A stretch of 64,000 nt of DNA from Cephalotus follicularis. Its lineage: Eukaryota > Streptophyta > Magnoliopsida > Oxalidales > Cephalotaceae. Below, one piece after another: positions 48,368 to 59,849 of the stretch. The notes beneath the pieces are model-generated. The model was not told where the DNA came from. It worked only from the letters and a program-made list of their open reading frames with translations, and searched no databases. Position 1 is the stretch's first letter. Each line of letters begins with the position of its first letter. The position numbers were made by a program, and so were the translations under genes. The stretch covers positions 507,833 through 571,832 of the forward strand of contig BDDD01000173.1 of assembly GCA_001972305.1 (NCBI GenBank), in the 5' to 3' direction.

Positions 48368-51300
48368 TTATACATTAGACTTAAAAAGATGAGGGTACTC
48401 TTGTCTCATGGTGTCTTCCAACTCCCAGGTGGCTTCTTCAACTTTGTGGTTTTTCCATAAAACTTTTACTAACGGAATGGTCTTGGTCCGCAGGACTTGT
48501 TCTTTGTAATCCAGGATCTCCATTGGTTGCTCATTGTATGACAAGTCTTCATGCACTTGAATAGGCTCAACTCTTAGAACATGAGATGGGTTGGCCATAT
48601 ATTTCTGTAGGAGCGATACATGGAATACATTGTGTACATGAGATAGACTTGGTGGCAAGGCAAGCCTATACGCAACTTCTCCTATCCTTTCCAAAATCTC
48701 ATATGGTCCAATGTATCGGGGACTAAGCGTTCCCTTCTTGCCAAACCGCATGACTCCTTTCCATGGCGATACCTTAAGAAAAATGCGATCTCCCACTTCC
48801 AACTGTAACTCTCTTCGTCTCTTGTCCGCATAGCTCTTCTGTCTACTTTGCGCCGTTAAGAGGCGTTTCCGTATCAGTTTTACTTTTTCGGTAGTTACTT
48901 GTACCATTTCTGGTCCCAATAACTTTCGTTCTCCTACCTCTTCCCAACAGATAGGTGCTCGACATCTTCGTCCATAAAGAGCTTCAAAAGGTGCCATCTG
49001 TATGCTTGCTTGGAAATTGTTGTTGTAAGCAAACTCAATCAGAGTAACATGTTGTTCCCAATTCCCTTGGAAATCTATAACACAAGCACGTAACATGTCT
49101 TCCAAAGTTTGTATAGTTCGTTCTGATTGCCCGTCTGTTTGCGGATGATATGCCATACTGAAATTCAACATTGTACCCAAAGCATTCTGTAAACACTTCC
49201 AAAAGCGTGACGTGAAACGGGGGTCTCAATCCGAAACGATCGATACTGGTACACCATGTAGTCTGATGATCTCTTGTTCATAAATCCTTGCTAGTTGACT
49301 CAATGAATGACTGTCTTTGATCGGTAGTAAATGAGCTGATTTCGTTAATCGGTCCACAACTACCCATATAGCATTATTCCCTTTAGCGGTCCTTGGCAGT
49401 CCTATCACGAAGTCCATACTAATATGCTCCCACTTCCATTCTGGTATAGGAAGCGACTGTAAGGTTCCTTTCGACAACTGATGCTCAGCTTTCACTTGTT
49501 GACAAACAAGACATCTTGACACAAAGTTCGCAATTTCTCTTTTTATATTATTCCACCAATAGAGATCTTGCAAATCTCTATACATATTTGTACTTCCAGG
49601 GTGTACTGAGAAATTTGAACTATGTGCATCTGTCATTAGTTCCTCTTTCAATTCTGCCTTAGCTGGAACACATAATCTTGTATCAAATCTCAATACGTTG
49701 TCGGCTCCCAAGTTGAAGCGCGATACTTTTCCATTCCTTACTCCCTCTGCTATATCCTTCAATTCCAAGTCCTCAAACTGACTTTGCTTTATTCTCTCAA
49801 CTAGAGAAGGTTGTGCTATGACTTGAAATAGGGAAGCCCCTTCTCCTTGTCTTATCACTTCCAAATTCATCCGTTGGAAATCTCTTATTAATTCTTCTTG
49901 TGTAGTGATCATCATAGTCAAGTTCCCCGTACTTTTTTGACTCAGGGCGTCTGCCACAACATTCGCTTTACCCGGATGGTATTGAATGGTGCAATCGTAA
50001 TCTTTGATATGCTCTAACCATCTCATTTGCCTCATGTTTAACTCCTTTTGGGTGAAAATATACTTGAGGCTTTTGTGGTCGGTGAAGATTTCACACTTCG
50101 CTCCATATAGATAGTGTCTCCAAATCTTCAGCGCGAAGATAGTTGCAGCCAATTCCAAATCATGCGTAGGATAGTTCTGTTCATGTGTTTTAAGCTGCCT
50201 GGAAGCATAGGCAATCACTTTTTCTTGTTGCATCAGCACGTAACCAAGTCCTTTGTGAGATGCATCACTATACACCACAAAACTTTCTGATTCCGTCGGT
50301 AATGCTAATATCGGGGCATTCATCAGTCTTTCTTTCAATTCCAAGAAACTCTTTTCGCATTGGTCGGACCACTCGAACTTTACATTCTTCTTTGTCAACC
50401 TTGTGAGCGGGTTCGTAATACGAGAGAAATTCTCAACAAACCTTCGATAATAGCCTGCTAGTCCCAGAAAACTCCGTATCTCGGATACTGAGGTAGGTCT
50501 CTGCCATTCTCTTATTGCCTCCGTCTTGGCGGGATCTACCGATATACCTTCCTGTGTGATCACATGTCCTAAGAAGGATACCTCTTCTATCCAGAACTGG
50601 CATTTACTGAACTTAGCGTAGAGCTGCTCCTTCCGCAGTATCTGTAATACGCGAGTTAAATGTTCCTAGTGCTCCTCTCTACTCTTTGAGTATACTAGGA
50701 TGTCATCAATAAAGACTATCACGAACTGATCCAAAAATTCATTGAAGATCTTGTTCATCAAACTTATAAACACCGCTGGAGCATTCGTTAATCCAAACGA
50801 CATCACCAAAAACTCATAGTGTCCATATCTTGTCCGAAAAGCAGTCTTTGGTATATCTTCTTTCTTGACTTTCACTTGATGGTAGCCCGATCGAAGATCA
50901 ATCTTCGAGAAGAATCGAGCGTTCTTGAGTTGATAAAACAAGTCGTCAATCCTTGGTAGTGGGTACTTGTTCTTGATGGTGACTTGATTCAGCTCTCGAT
51001 AGTCAATGCAGAGTCTCATTGTCTCGTCCTTCTTTTTCAAAAATAGTACCGGTGCACCCCATGGTGATACACTCGGTCGGATAAACCCCTTATCCAAAAG
51101 CTCTTGTAATTGATCCTTCAACTCTTTTAGCTCAGCTGGTGCCATGCGGTAAGGGCTCTTTGAAATAGGAGTTGTTCCTGGTACCACATCAATAGTAAAC
51201 TCCACTTCTCGATCCGGTGGCATACCCGGTAAATCTTCAGGGAAAACATCGGTGAACTCCTTAACAACATGTAACTCTTCTATCTTGATCTTCTCTTTAT

Positions 51301-51670
51301 CGGTATCCATCACATAGGCAAGATAGCCTTCACATCCTCTTTCCAATAATCGCTTACCTTGCATCTTCGATATGATCTTTAAGCGTTCACTGGCTCCCAT
51401 GCTTCGGAAAACAAACTCAAGTTGTTCCGGCATAGCAAACCTAACTTCCTTCTTAAAACAGTCAACACTAGCATGATTCGCTGAAAGCCAATCCATGCCT
51501 AGTATGACGTCAAACTTTACGATTTCTAGAGGTACTAAGTCTACTAGCATCATCCTATCACATAATATTAAGTCACAAGACTTGTGTACTTTATCAGCCA
51601 CCAAAGTATTACCACTTGGGGTTTCAACAGCTAAACCTATCTCCAAATCTGGTGATGGGGTACTTAAATA
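48368..51670 (-). pseudogene. E pol: RT, RNase H, integrase, chromodomain, with two internal stops
   Basis: Same frame as gag. After the TGA at 51671 come the protease C-terminal part ([20 protein letters not shown]), RT ([36 protein letters not shown] at 50702-50713), TAG at 50666, RNase H ([33 protein letters not shown]), integrase ([30 protein letters not shown]), TGA at 49226, then [11 protein letters not shown] with the catalytic Glu. The chromodomain is [15 protein letters not shown] ... ATWELEDTM, ending HLFKSNV. Motifs are intact apart from the stops. It would be about 1490 codons with gag. Confidence 0.93.
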
Positions 51671-52838
51671 TCATGCAAAAGATAAAGACACAAAAGAATG
51701 CGTCGCTCCCGTATCAAACAAAGCATATGCAGATTTAGAGCATATGGGAAAAGTACCTGTCACCACGTTATTGGGATTTTCCACCTCTTCAGCCGTCATG
51801 GCATATGTTCTTGCTGGTGCTCTTTGTTGCCGGGCTCCGTTCCCTCCTTGCCCTCCCATCTTTGGTCGGGTGCATTGATTGGACACATGTCCTTCTTGTC
51901 CACAGTTGTAGCATCTGATCACCCTTTGATTCTGGGCTTGGTTTGGTCCTTGTTGACACTCTTTAGCTAAGTGTCCTTGCTTTCCACATTTGTAACACAC
52001 TCCCGTCCCATATAAACATTTCCCACGGTGTCTTTTCCCACATTATTGACAAAATTTTGAGTCTTGTCCTCCATCAGACCTTGCTTTCTTATGCTTACTA
52101 TTAGAGGATTCACCTGTTTTCCTCTTCCCTTGCCCTTGTTCAGCTCGTGTTTGCTGGTATCTTTGATTATCAATTTCTATCCTCAGTGCACACCTCAAAA
52201 CTACGTCATAAGTCTCTAGATCTTGTGCTATCACCAGCCTTCAGATATAAGATTTCAGACCTTGGCAAAACCTGTTTGCCCTTCTTTCTTTAGTTGATAC
52301 CAGATGAGTCGCATAAGACATTCTAGCAAAGTTTGCTTCGTAATGAGCCACTGTTTCGGACTCACCTTGCTCCAGTTGGAGAAAATCTTCCTCCATTTTA
52401 TCTCTCAAAGCTTGCGGAAAATATTTGTTCATAAATATTTCCTTGAACCCTTCCCACGTCATCACCTCTCTTTCTCGACGCGTCTTGGTTCTCTCAACCA
52501 TACACCACCATTGACCCGCCTCTCCATCCAACTTGTATATTGAAAACTCTACTTTCTGTCGGTCTGTACAATCCATCGCTCTAAAAATCTTCTCGTTCCC
52601 TTGGATCCATGCTTCCGCTTCCAAAGGATCAGTTGTTCCCGAAAAGATTTTCGGATTGTGTCTCGCAAACCGCTCTAGCGTCGGTCTTGAGGGTGGATGC
52701 TCTTCATGATTATTACTGTTGTTGTCGGCAATAACTTGAGCCAATCAGTTTAAAATCGTGCTCAGCGAATTATCATCCTCGTTGTTTTGTGCGTTCGCGT
52801 TTCTTCTTTGTCCTCTTCCTCTTCTCGCGTCGGCCATC
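51671..52838 (-). pseudogene. E gag and protease active site, four internal stops
   Basis: ATG at 52838 (MADARRGRGQRR), TGA at 52745, capsid core FARHNPKIFSGTTDPLEAEA, YKLDGEAGQWW and MNKYFPQALRDKMEEDFLQL, then TGA at 52241 after GLKSYI. The nucleocapsid has three Cys-rich units: a first reading CGKRHRGKC next to a TAA at 52043, then CYKCGKQGHLAKEC and CYNCGQEGHVSNQC. Protease LFDTGATHSF is intact near 51710, followed by the TGA at 51671. All parts share one frame with pol. Confidence 0.92.
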
Positions 52839-53037
52839 TAGTTAGCATATGTAGGTTAGTTCTTAATCTTAAGCAATTCTACTCATATGCTAGATAAAGC
52901 AGTTAAATTCTAATGCTCAAGATCATACAAGGAACTAACAGTTTCATTTATCTTATAAACCTTTATACATCTCCTATACTTCCTTTCTCACTTATCTCGC
53001 ATATAAACATTTTTACAAAATCTTTCTTATCGTTACC

Positions 53038-53424
53038 CTAGTCTTCATCACTAGGGATATCATTATCAGGCAGCTCCTGTTGAATCCGCCTTATCATCAT
53101 TCGAAGGTTCTCTCTCACACCAGTCATCACAATGTCATTAAGTCCCCAAATGTATCTCATAAGTACCATAAGGTCATATTTTATTTCTCTGAGGGTTTCG
53201 TCTTTCCTTTCTAACTCTTCACGGTACTCTGCCTCCATCTGGTAAATGTGTATATAGAATTGCTCTCTATTATTTGCTACCATTTGTCTTAACTCTTCCT
53301 TTTCTTCACGCAATTGTTGGTTTTTAGCTATCAGGGTTCGTACTCGCCAGTGTACCGTTTCGGATGATCCACAACGGGAGAATCCTGTACTAGAATTGGA
53401 GTTGGATTCGCTCGTTGATGACAT
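53038..53424 (-). CDS. E leader ORF: 128-residue predicted coiled-coil protein of unknown function
   Basis: On the element's sense strand, first ATG after the primer site (start at 53424, about 60 nt downstream of it), ending at 53038, about 200 nt before gag and in a different frame. Residues 1-20 are Ser/Asn/Thr-rich (SSTSESNSNSSTGFS). Residues about 27-80 are Glu/Lys/Gln/Leu-rich with heptad-like spacing (NQQLREEKEELRQM, YREELERKDETLREIK), suggesting a coiled coil. A more hydrophobic stretch (YDLMVLMRYIWGLNDIVM) follows, then an acidic tail (PDNDIPSDED). No zinc knuckle, signal peptide or known enzyme motif. It is unbroken although gag-pol has six stops. C, D and F have no such ORF. It could be an accessory protein or a chance ORF. 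Confidence 0.55.
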   Translation of the reverse strand: MSSTSESNSNSSTGFSRCGSSETVHWRVRTLIAKNQQLREEKEELRQMVANNREQFYIHIYQMEAEYREELERKDETLREIKYDLMVLMRYIWGLNDIVMTGVRENLRMMIRRIQQELPDNDIPSDED

Positions 53425-53481
53425 CTGAAAAATAGGTTAGCAAATACACAAATCATATCCTCAACACGTATCACAATTATC

Positions 53482-53493
53482 TCTCTGATACCA
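53482..53493 (-). other. E primer binding site, initiator Met-tRNA
   Basis: TGGTATCAGAGA on the minus strand, four bases inside the 5' LTR end. Confidence 0.9.
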
Positions 53494-54113
53494 TTCCTGT
53501 AACGACCCCAACTCGAGCTCGCTAATAGCTCAAAGTGAACTCCGAGGATCGGTTACGTTACGTTGGGTGTGAAACGTTACATCCTTTGGTACTATTTTCT
53601 AAAAGTACACTACATCATAAACTCATGTCTTGCAACATCATACATAATCTCAAATTCAAACTTTACACATAATCATCTTATATAAAGATGTCATAACCAT
53701 ATCGTTGGTCTACATTACACAGGATCATCCTTCTACATAAAAATATAATACAGCGGAAAAACTTTGTTCTTATTACATATCAAAACATTTATGCAAACAT
53801 CGTTGCATAACCTTTCTTTCACAAAAACTCCTTCTTAAGAGCTTCCTCTAAGCTCGTAATCTTCATTTATTCATTTACTGAAAACATTTAATTTGAAAAC
53901 AACATTGAAAGGAATGAGCTCAAAATAGCTCAGTAAGGTGTTTTTATAGTAAACACATTTCATCATAACATTTTTCTAGTCAATACATATAACTAGAACA
54001 TTTCATAAAGCATGTCACTTTTCTAATTACAAACTCGTAACTAGAACATTTCATAAACATAGAAGTCATAAAAACCTTAATGAACCCTTTACACCGCTTC
54101 ACCGGGGCATTGT

Positions 54114-55769
54114 GCACTCCCCGACTACTATCCTTACATCACATGCATGTCCGTGAGCATCTCGCTCCATTCCCCTTGGATCGCAATCCAAGGGCGGTTC
54201 ATTCATCATTTAGTTTGAGTGATCAAATCAAAGCAATCATAAAAATCATTTCATAACATTTCTTTCACAATTCATAAACTTTTCTCTTCATTTGAGTAAT
54301 TGACTCAAATAAGTTCATAAAAACAATTTTGCATAGCTTTGCGAAAATTGATAATTCATATAGAAATAAGCCTTTTTAGTGAAAACATAAAACATAAACA
54401 TTAAAGTAGACATATTTATGAATTCATAAAATTCAAGATCATAACAATTGGTTGAGAATTGAATCCGTTATGAATTTTTGAGAGTGGCTGGTTCCATATG
54501 AAAACAGGGCATGAGCAGTAAAAGGAAACATTAATTCTCATCCAGAATTCGATAGAATTTCGAGATACATAGAAAATAACAGTTAAAGAGGACATCTTAA
54601 GGTTTTCAAAACATCCAACCATTTAATTTTTCATCACGAAACGAGCAAGATATGATTTAAAGAATTTGGTACATAACCTAGGAATAAAATAGTACCCAGA
54701 CAGCAATTTAAAACATTGATTTTCATCAAGAAATAGATAGAATCTTGAAACGTGCGAAGCATGACAGTTAAAGAGGACATCCTAACGTTTCTCGAACATC
54801 CTACCATTTAAAAATTCATCAAGAATTGAGGAAGATATCAATAGAATAATCTGCTGCTTAACTTTGAATCAAAACAGAGGAAGCTTTGACATAAATGGGT
54901 ATAGGAATTCCTTACTTTGCTTTAGAATTTCTTTCTCTTTTGCACTCCTCGACTACTATCCTTACATCACATGCATGTCCGTGAGCATCTCGCTCCATTC
55001 CCCTTGGATCGCAATCCAAGGGCGGTTCATTCATCATTTAATTTGAGTGATAAGCTCAAAGCAAACCTAAAAATCATTTCATAACATTTCTTTCACAATT
55101 CATAAACTTTTCTCTTCATTTGAGTAATTGACTCAAATAAGTTCATAAAAACAGTTTTGCATAACTTTACGAAAACTAATAATTCATACAGAAATAAGCC
55201 TTTTCAGTGAAAAACTAAAACATAAACATTAAATTAGACATATTTATGAATTCATAAAACTCAAGATCATAACAATTGGATGAGAATTGAATCCGTTATG
55301 AATTTTTTAGAGTGGCTGGTTCCATATGAAAACAGGGCATGATCAGTAAAATGAAACATTAATTCTCATCAAGAATTCGACAGAATTTCAAGATACATAG
55401 AACATAAAAGTTAAAGAGGACATCTTAAGGTTTTCAAAACATCCAACCATTTAATTTTTCATCAAGAAAAAAGTAAGATATGATTTAAAGAAGTTGCTGG
55501 ATAACCTAGGAATAAAACAGTACCCAGACAACAATTTAAAACATTTATTTTCATCAAGAAATAGATAGAATCTTGAAACGTGCAAAGCATAAAAGTTAAA
55601 GGGGACATCCTAACGTTTCCAAAATATCCTACCATTTAAAAATCCATCAAGAATTGAGGAATATATCAATAGAACAATCTGCTGCTTAACTTTGAATCAA
55701 AACAGAGGAAGCTTTGACATAAATGGGTATAGGAATTCCTTACTTTGCTTTAGAATTTCTTTCTCTTTT
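54114..55769 (-). repeat. 828 bp tandem duplication in E 5' LTR
   Basis: GCACTCCCCGACTACTATCC starts at 54114 and GCACTCCTCGACTACTATCC at 54942. The whole block (TTACATCACATGCATGTCC, GGATCGCAATCCAAGGG and the AT-rich part) is repeated once. The 3' LTR has a single copy. The join replaces 'ttttgctctccc' with 'ttttgcactcct', pointing to a short-homology jump. Confidence 0.93.
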
Positions 55770-56080
55770 GCTCTCCCACGAATTCTTCACTTCACTCTCA
55801 GCAGGAGCACTTTCCTTCTCAGCCAAAATGACTGAGTTCAACCCTCTTTTCCATTAAATATAAGGATTACTTGGGAGGCATGTCTTCTCCCCTTCTCACA
55901 GAACTCAACTCTCTCTCTTGGTAGCCCATGTGCTCAAATTCAACCAATCCAAGTGATGACACTTGTTAGATCATCTGATAAAATCTCATATCATCCTTCC
56001 TTGGCCTTCCACGTGTCCAAAATTAAATATTTTCACTCACAAAATGCCAAAAAGTCAGATTTTACATTTTGTCTGTAGCT

Positions 56081-56418
56081 CAAAGCGTCGACGTTTTCTC
56101 CCTAAGCGTCGCCGGTCACGGGCTTGACCTGAGTTCTCCACTTCTATCCCGACTAAAGCGCTGATGCTTCCTTACAAAGCGTCGCCACTTTAAGTCTTCC
56201 TCCAGGTCAACTGACACACTTGACTTCAACGCATCCACGTTTTCAATTAGAGCGTCGTCCGTTGCCCAAAGCGTCGACTCTTTCTCGTAAGCGTCGCCGG
56301 TGTGAGGGCTTTGTCCAATTTACGTTGCACTGGTTTAAAGCGCAGATAGAAGGGGTCTAAGCGCCGCCCGTTACTACCCAAGCATCGACACTTGAAGTGG
56401 AACTATCAGCACTTAAGA
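56081..56418. repeat. Palindrome array in E 5' LTR
   Basis: Same units as in the 3' LTR, with a few C/T and G/A differences, e.g. AAGCATCGACACTTG versus AAGCGTCGACGCTTG. Confidence 0.82.
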
Positions 56419-56654
56419 CAGTTTTTCCTTCTCATCACTTAGCCAAATTCCATTTTCTTCCGGGGGTGCAGACCCGAGCCCCTGCCCGCTGATCGGGCAG
56501 TGGGACCCCCATCTGCTCACCGGGGAGCAGAACCACCGAAACCCCTGAGCGTAGGGTCATACTACGGGTCCCTTGAACTATTTACCAAAATACATACTAG
56601 CAATCATTTTCCATAATTAATATCTTACATGGAAATTTAGGTCATTACATAAAT

Positions 56655-57664
56655 GTTCTTGGAATAATATCCAATACCATTCAGATGGAAAAATTAATCT
56701 AATTAATTTTCCCATAATTTGTTACACACCACTTTAACCCTAGATTTTCTAAGTTATCGGTTCACGTGTACTATAATCCCTTATCATACTTGGCCCCTAT
56801 TGAGGTCTAGGGTAAGGATACGTGTCAAACCTAGATAAAACCTCAATATCTAAAATATATGATTATTACTAGGACCTTTGGTAGATTGTCTGGAAATCTA
56901 ATTCCCAATCTACCTCAACCTTGGACAAGGATTTCATAAGTCCAAAGTACAATCAGACCATAATAGGGTCCATCACCTTCGCTCAGGTGTGACAATCCCT
57001 TATTGCGCACTCGCTTATATTCGTATAGATTAGATCATACCCAAAGACCACCCGATTGCCAGCCGTGCATAAGAACTGGGTAAGGTAGATATCAAAGAAT
57101 AACCGTCTCCATACAATATAGAGCAGTCACTCAGGTCTAAGGATCAGACGAGTTTGAGAACTCGCTAAGTGACTAACACTTATACACAACCGCAACAAGT
57201 AGGAGTAACTGCTGACATGAGAATAACGACTATCCAAACAGTGTTTCCTACGCGGGTCCAGTTCAGTGTACTCACTCCCAGTGCACACCCTGTATTTTAC
57301 CTAGTGTCCAACACAGATGGTAGTGAGAGAATCCATCCTCCAATTCCATGAGCAGGCAACATACACGCAAGTCTAACCGGTTCACTAATGCCCACAAAGT
57401 GAACCTAGAATTTGAACTAATTCGACATAAGGAATAAGGTAACCAATCTCACAGCCTCCATGCTAGGCATCCAACCTTATGTCAGGGCATCACAAGCGTA
57501 AGTAGGTAAATAATAAACTACTTCAATTAAGTGATAAAACACAAGTGATATTGTCATAACAAATTAGCACATGTCATATATAAAAGGAATAAGATTGTTT
57601 ATATACAAGGATAGATATAATACGATAGCCCATCCAATGGCTTGTCGGGTCACTACATCTAACA
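56655..57664 (-). mobile_element. J, right part
   Basis: Matches B's 3' LTR around 11060-11490 and B's 5' LTR end around 19200-19478. Supplies the middle LTR segment (56774-57395) that B's 5' LTR has lost. No coding content; the 60-codon ORF at 57169 is chance. Confidence 0.88.
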
Positions 57665-57669
57665 GTAAG

Positions 57670-57780
57670 GATGTAGAAGTTCCTGACGAAACTTAGGGTT
57701 GTTCCATCCATTTCTAGTTCGTCAGTTCTATACTGCGATGGAGGCCAATGCACAGGTCAGGGATGAAAGCAAAATACTTG
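57670..57780 (+). pseudogene. A RNase H tail
   Basis: After the GTAAG duplicate the translation gives pieces resembling the end of copia RNase H: RNLGLFHPFLV, VLYCDGGQCT and ESKIL. It ends at about 57780 where similarity to copia stops and L begins. Confidence 0.65.
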
Positions 57781-58968
57781 TTTTTGGCCATTTTAGGTTT
57801 TAGGTGATAGGATATTCAACTTTAATTTTCATCAAAGCAGGCCGCAAGCCCATGAACATCCTATAATCTAACTCCGTAAATGATCACAACCGTCCTAGGA
57901 TCGCTAATCAACTGCCCAATTAAACAAACAATCAACAAGCATTCTTTACAAGTCATTGCTATGTCCAACAAAACAATAACTTGCATATAGAGAAGGTTAG
58001 AGATTATACCAAACAACCAAACTCCTTCCTTCAAGAATCCGATCTGAAACTTCAAGCTTTAACATAGAAACAAAACAGCCAATCCGAATCCTATATATCT
58101 AATCCTAGTCTAGGATCAATAGAAGATGTATAAAGCTTTGTGAAGCAACACATCACCTATAGAAATCAGGTAGTAGTGTTGAGGATAGTGGTATAAAGCT
58201 TTTTCTCTATTCTATGTGTTGTTCTCTAAGAACAAAAACCAGATTGCTCTCTCTCTCTCTCTCTGCCTCTATAAAACGTCTAGCATATTGCAGAAGACCA
58301 TGTTATCTCTCTCTTATGCTTTTTAATCACCCAATAATCAAATGCACAATAATAGGGTCACCATAAACACAAAACGTGTTACCAGGATTTCACTCCATGA
58401 ATACAATCCAGTTTCCTTTCTTTGGTGCCATGACATACGACTTGTAACAATTGCTGCTACTTTCCATATAGGTTGTCCAACAACCAAGACGCGTTAATGA
58501 TCTTAATTTCCATCCAGCCAGTGAGAAAAGAGATAGAGAATTATAATCCAATTATGCTTCAACACCATAATCCTACTAGTATGTTATGTCAACTAAATAG
58601 TCACGTAACATACTAATACACCACAATATGACATGTGCCATCACACGTCATAATACTATACGATATATATATCCAATACATATCATCGTGAGGTGGGACC
58701 CGAAAGTACGAAATAAAATCGGTAACGATGGTATGTTACTAAGACGCCCCACTTTTAAGTAAACTTACCATAAATAGTCCTCGACTATTTTAAGACTCTG
58801 AACCTATAACCATCATATTCTAGGTGTGTAAATTAATCCACGATCAATTTCCACAAATTAATTCCATTTTTGATACATCCGGTACTTTATCCTGACGACA
58901 GTTACCGTGTACTATAATATCTCATCATCCTCGGCTCCGATCATGGCCTAGGGCAAGGATATGTGTCA
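57781..58968 (-). mobile_element. L: partial copia LTR related to A's LTR, cut by F
   Basis: Read on the minus strand from 58968: 'ccttgccctaggccatga', then 'gaggatgatgaga' with ATTATAGTACACGG. This parallels A's LTR at 28070-28120. The rest is AT-rich with no ORF of note and a CT repeat at 58247-58264. The right end is interrupted by F. The left end has no clear terminus. Confidence 0.6.
58247..58264 (+). repeat. (CT)n microsatellite in L
   Basis: Nine CT dinucleotides, followed by GCCTCTATAAAAC. Confidence 0.85.
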
Positions 58969-59132
58969 TGTAATGACCGCAATTTCAATTCAATGTATAT
59001 TGTATGATTCATGAATAAAATTATACATTTATATGAGATTATTTGCTAATTCTACTTTTAATTAGCTTATTGTTATCGGTATTGAAGGAAGATAAGTCTA
59101 AGTGCTGAATGTAAAGGAATCAGGACACTTGC

Positions 59133-59340
59133 GCGTCAATTCCATGGAATGACGTCGACACCGAGTAATACTGAAACGTGCTTAAGGCTTCTTGCCTAAA
59201 GGCGGTGACACCATGCGAGGACGTTAACATACATTGCTTGTGAATGGAAGGGAGTTAGGCGTTAATGTGACTAAGTGAGAGCTTGTTAACGCTAAACATG
59301 GAGTCAACGCGTCGATGCCTAAAGTGTCGGCATCATACGT
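59133..59340. repeat. Scattered palindrome units in F LTR
   Basis: ATGACGTCGACACC, ACGCGTCGATGCCTAA and similar, widely spaced. Confidence 0.6.
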
Positions 59341-59849
59341 TAAAGGAAGGACAGAAGACATATGAGGAGCAAAAAGTGCGAGATTTTGTAGTTCCCCTTG
59401 CTCTACACTGACGAAAAGTGAGAGAAGAGTGACTGATGGAGGTCTTGTCACCTGCCATGAGGAAGGAGAGGGAGGAGTGACTCCATTAAATCTCCTCTCC
59501 TCTTCTCCGAACCTCACACCAGTGAAAGAGAGAGTGAGTGAGAGCATTGTTGTTTCGCCACTTAAGCCGGGAAAAGAAGCTTGAGGACCAGATCTTGGAA
59601 CTTGAAAGTGGAGTGATCGAACCGGATCTTGAGGCTTGGAGAAGCTGAGGATCATATTAAAGCTTATGAAGTTGACTTTCAATTCCTAACTTGGAATCAA
59701 AGGTAGGCAGTAGGGTTTATGACATGTTTATGAAATTATGGCATGTGTATTGTGTTATGGTGATTGTGAGTGCTTGCATGTTGATTCCAAGTGTTAAATC
59801 CATGCTTGATTGAAATGATTGTTAACTGATTGTCCTTTTGCATTCGATT

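Larger units (their letters stand above)
46003..56649 (-). mobile_element. E: Tekay-like chromovirus with both LTRs, target site duplication and a leader ORF
   Basis: TGTAACGACC (46003) to GGTCATTACA (56649) with TAAAT on each side. Both LTRs, primer site, polypurine tract and a gag-pol frame with six internal stops are present. The two LTRs look nearly identical over their shared parts, so E is one of the youngest insertions. Extra features are a 128-codon leader ORF and an 828 bp duplication in the 5' LTR. Confidence 0.95.
53498..56649 (-). mobile_element. E 5' LTR (3152 bp, with internal duplication)
   Basis: Collinear with the 3' LTR except for an extra 825 bp or so. The outer target TAAAT follows at 56650. 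Differences from the 3' LTR in the first 70 bases are mainly C/T or G/A changes. Confidence 0.93.
44816..57664 (-). mobile_element. J: copia (B-family) solo LTR, split by gypsy E
   Basis: Left part (44816-46002) starts TGATGGAAACGG like B's LTR end, and the right part (56655-57664) ends ...CATCTAACA like B's LTR start. Flanked by GTAAG at 44811-44815 and 57665-57669 inside A's RNase H. Without E it is about 2.2 kb and gives the full LTR length for B's family. E's target TAAAT is repeated at 45998-46002 and 56650-56654. Confidence 0.9.
27209..57780 (+). mobile_element. A: decayed Ty1/copia element carrying D, I, J and E
   Basis: Starts TGTTAGAGATGG inside H's 3' LTR (possible target copy GGCAT, 27204-27208). 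The 5' LTR is split by D and resumes at 37173. Primer site 37266-37277, leader, gag, integrase and RT remnants follow to 44815, and an RNase H tail at 57670-57780. Protein pieces align with copia B (same gag start, same integrase). Every domain has stops and shifts. Its 3' LTR is not recognisable: the RNase H tail runs into the reverse-oriented LTR fragment L. Confidence 0.82.

Noticed and set aside
53481..53494. tRNA gene fragments at the TGGTATCAGAG sites
   Set aside because: Only 11-12 bases match, each next to an LTR; these are primer sites, not tRNA genes.
59224..59682. 152-codon minus-strand ORF in F's LTR
   Set aside because: Antisense to the LTR, low-complexity Ser/Pro/Leu/Thr composition, overlaps GA-rich leader-like sequence, no recognisable domain.
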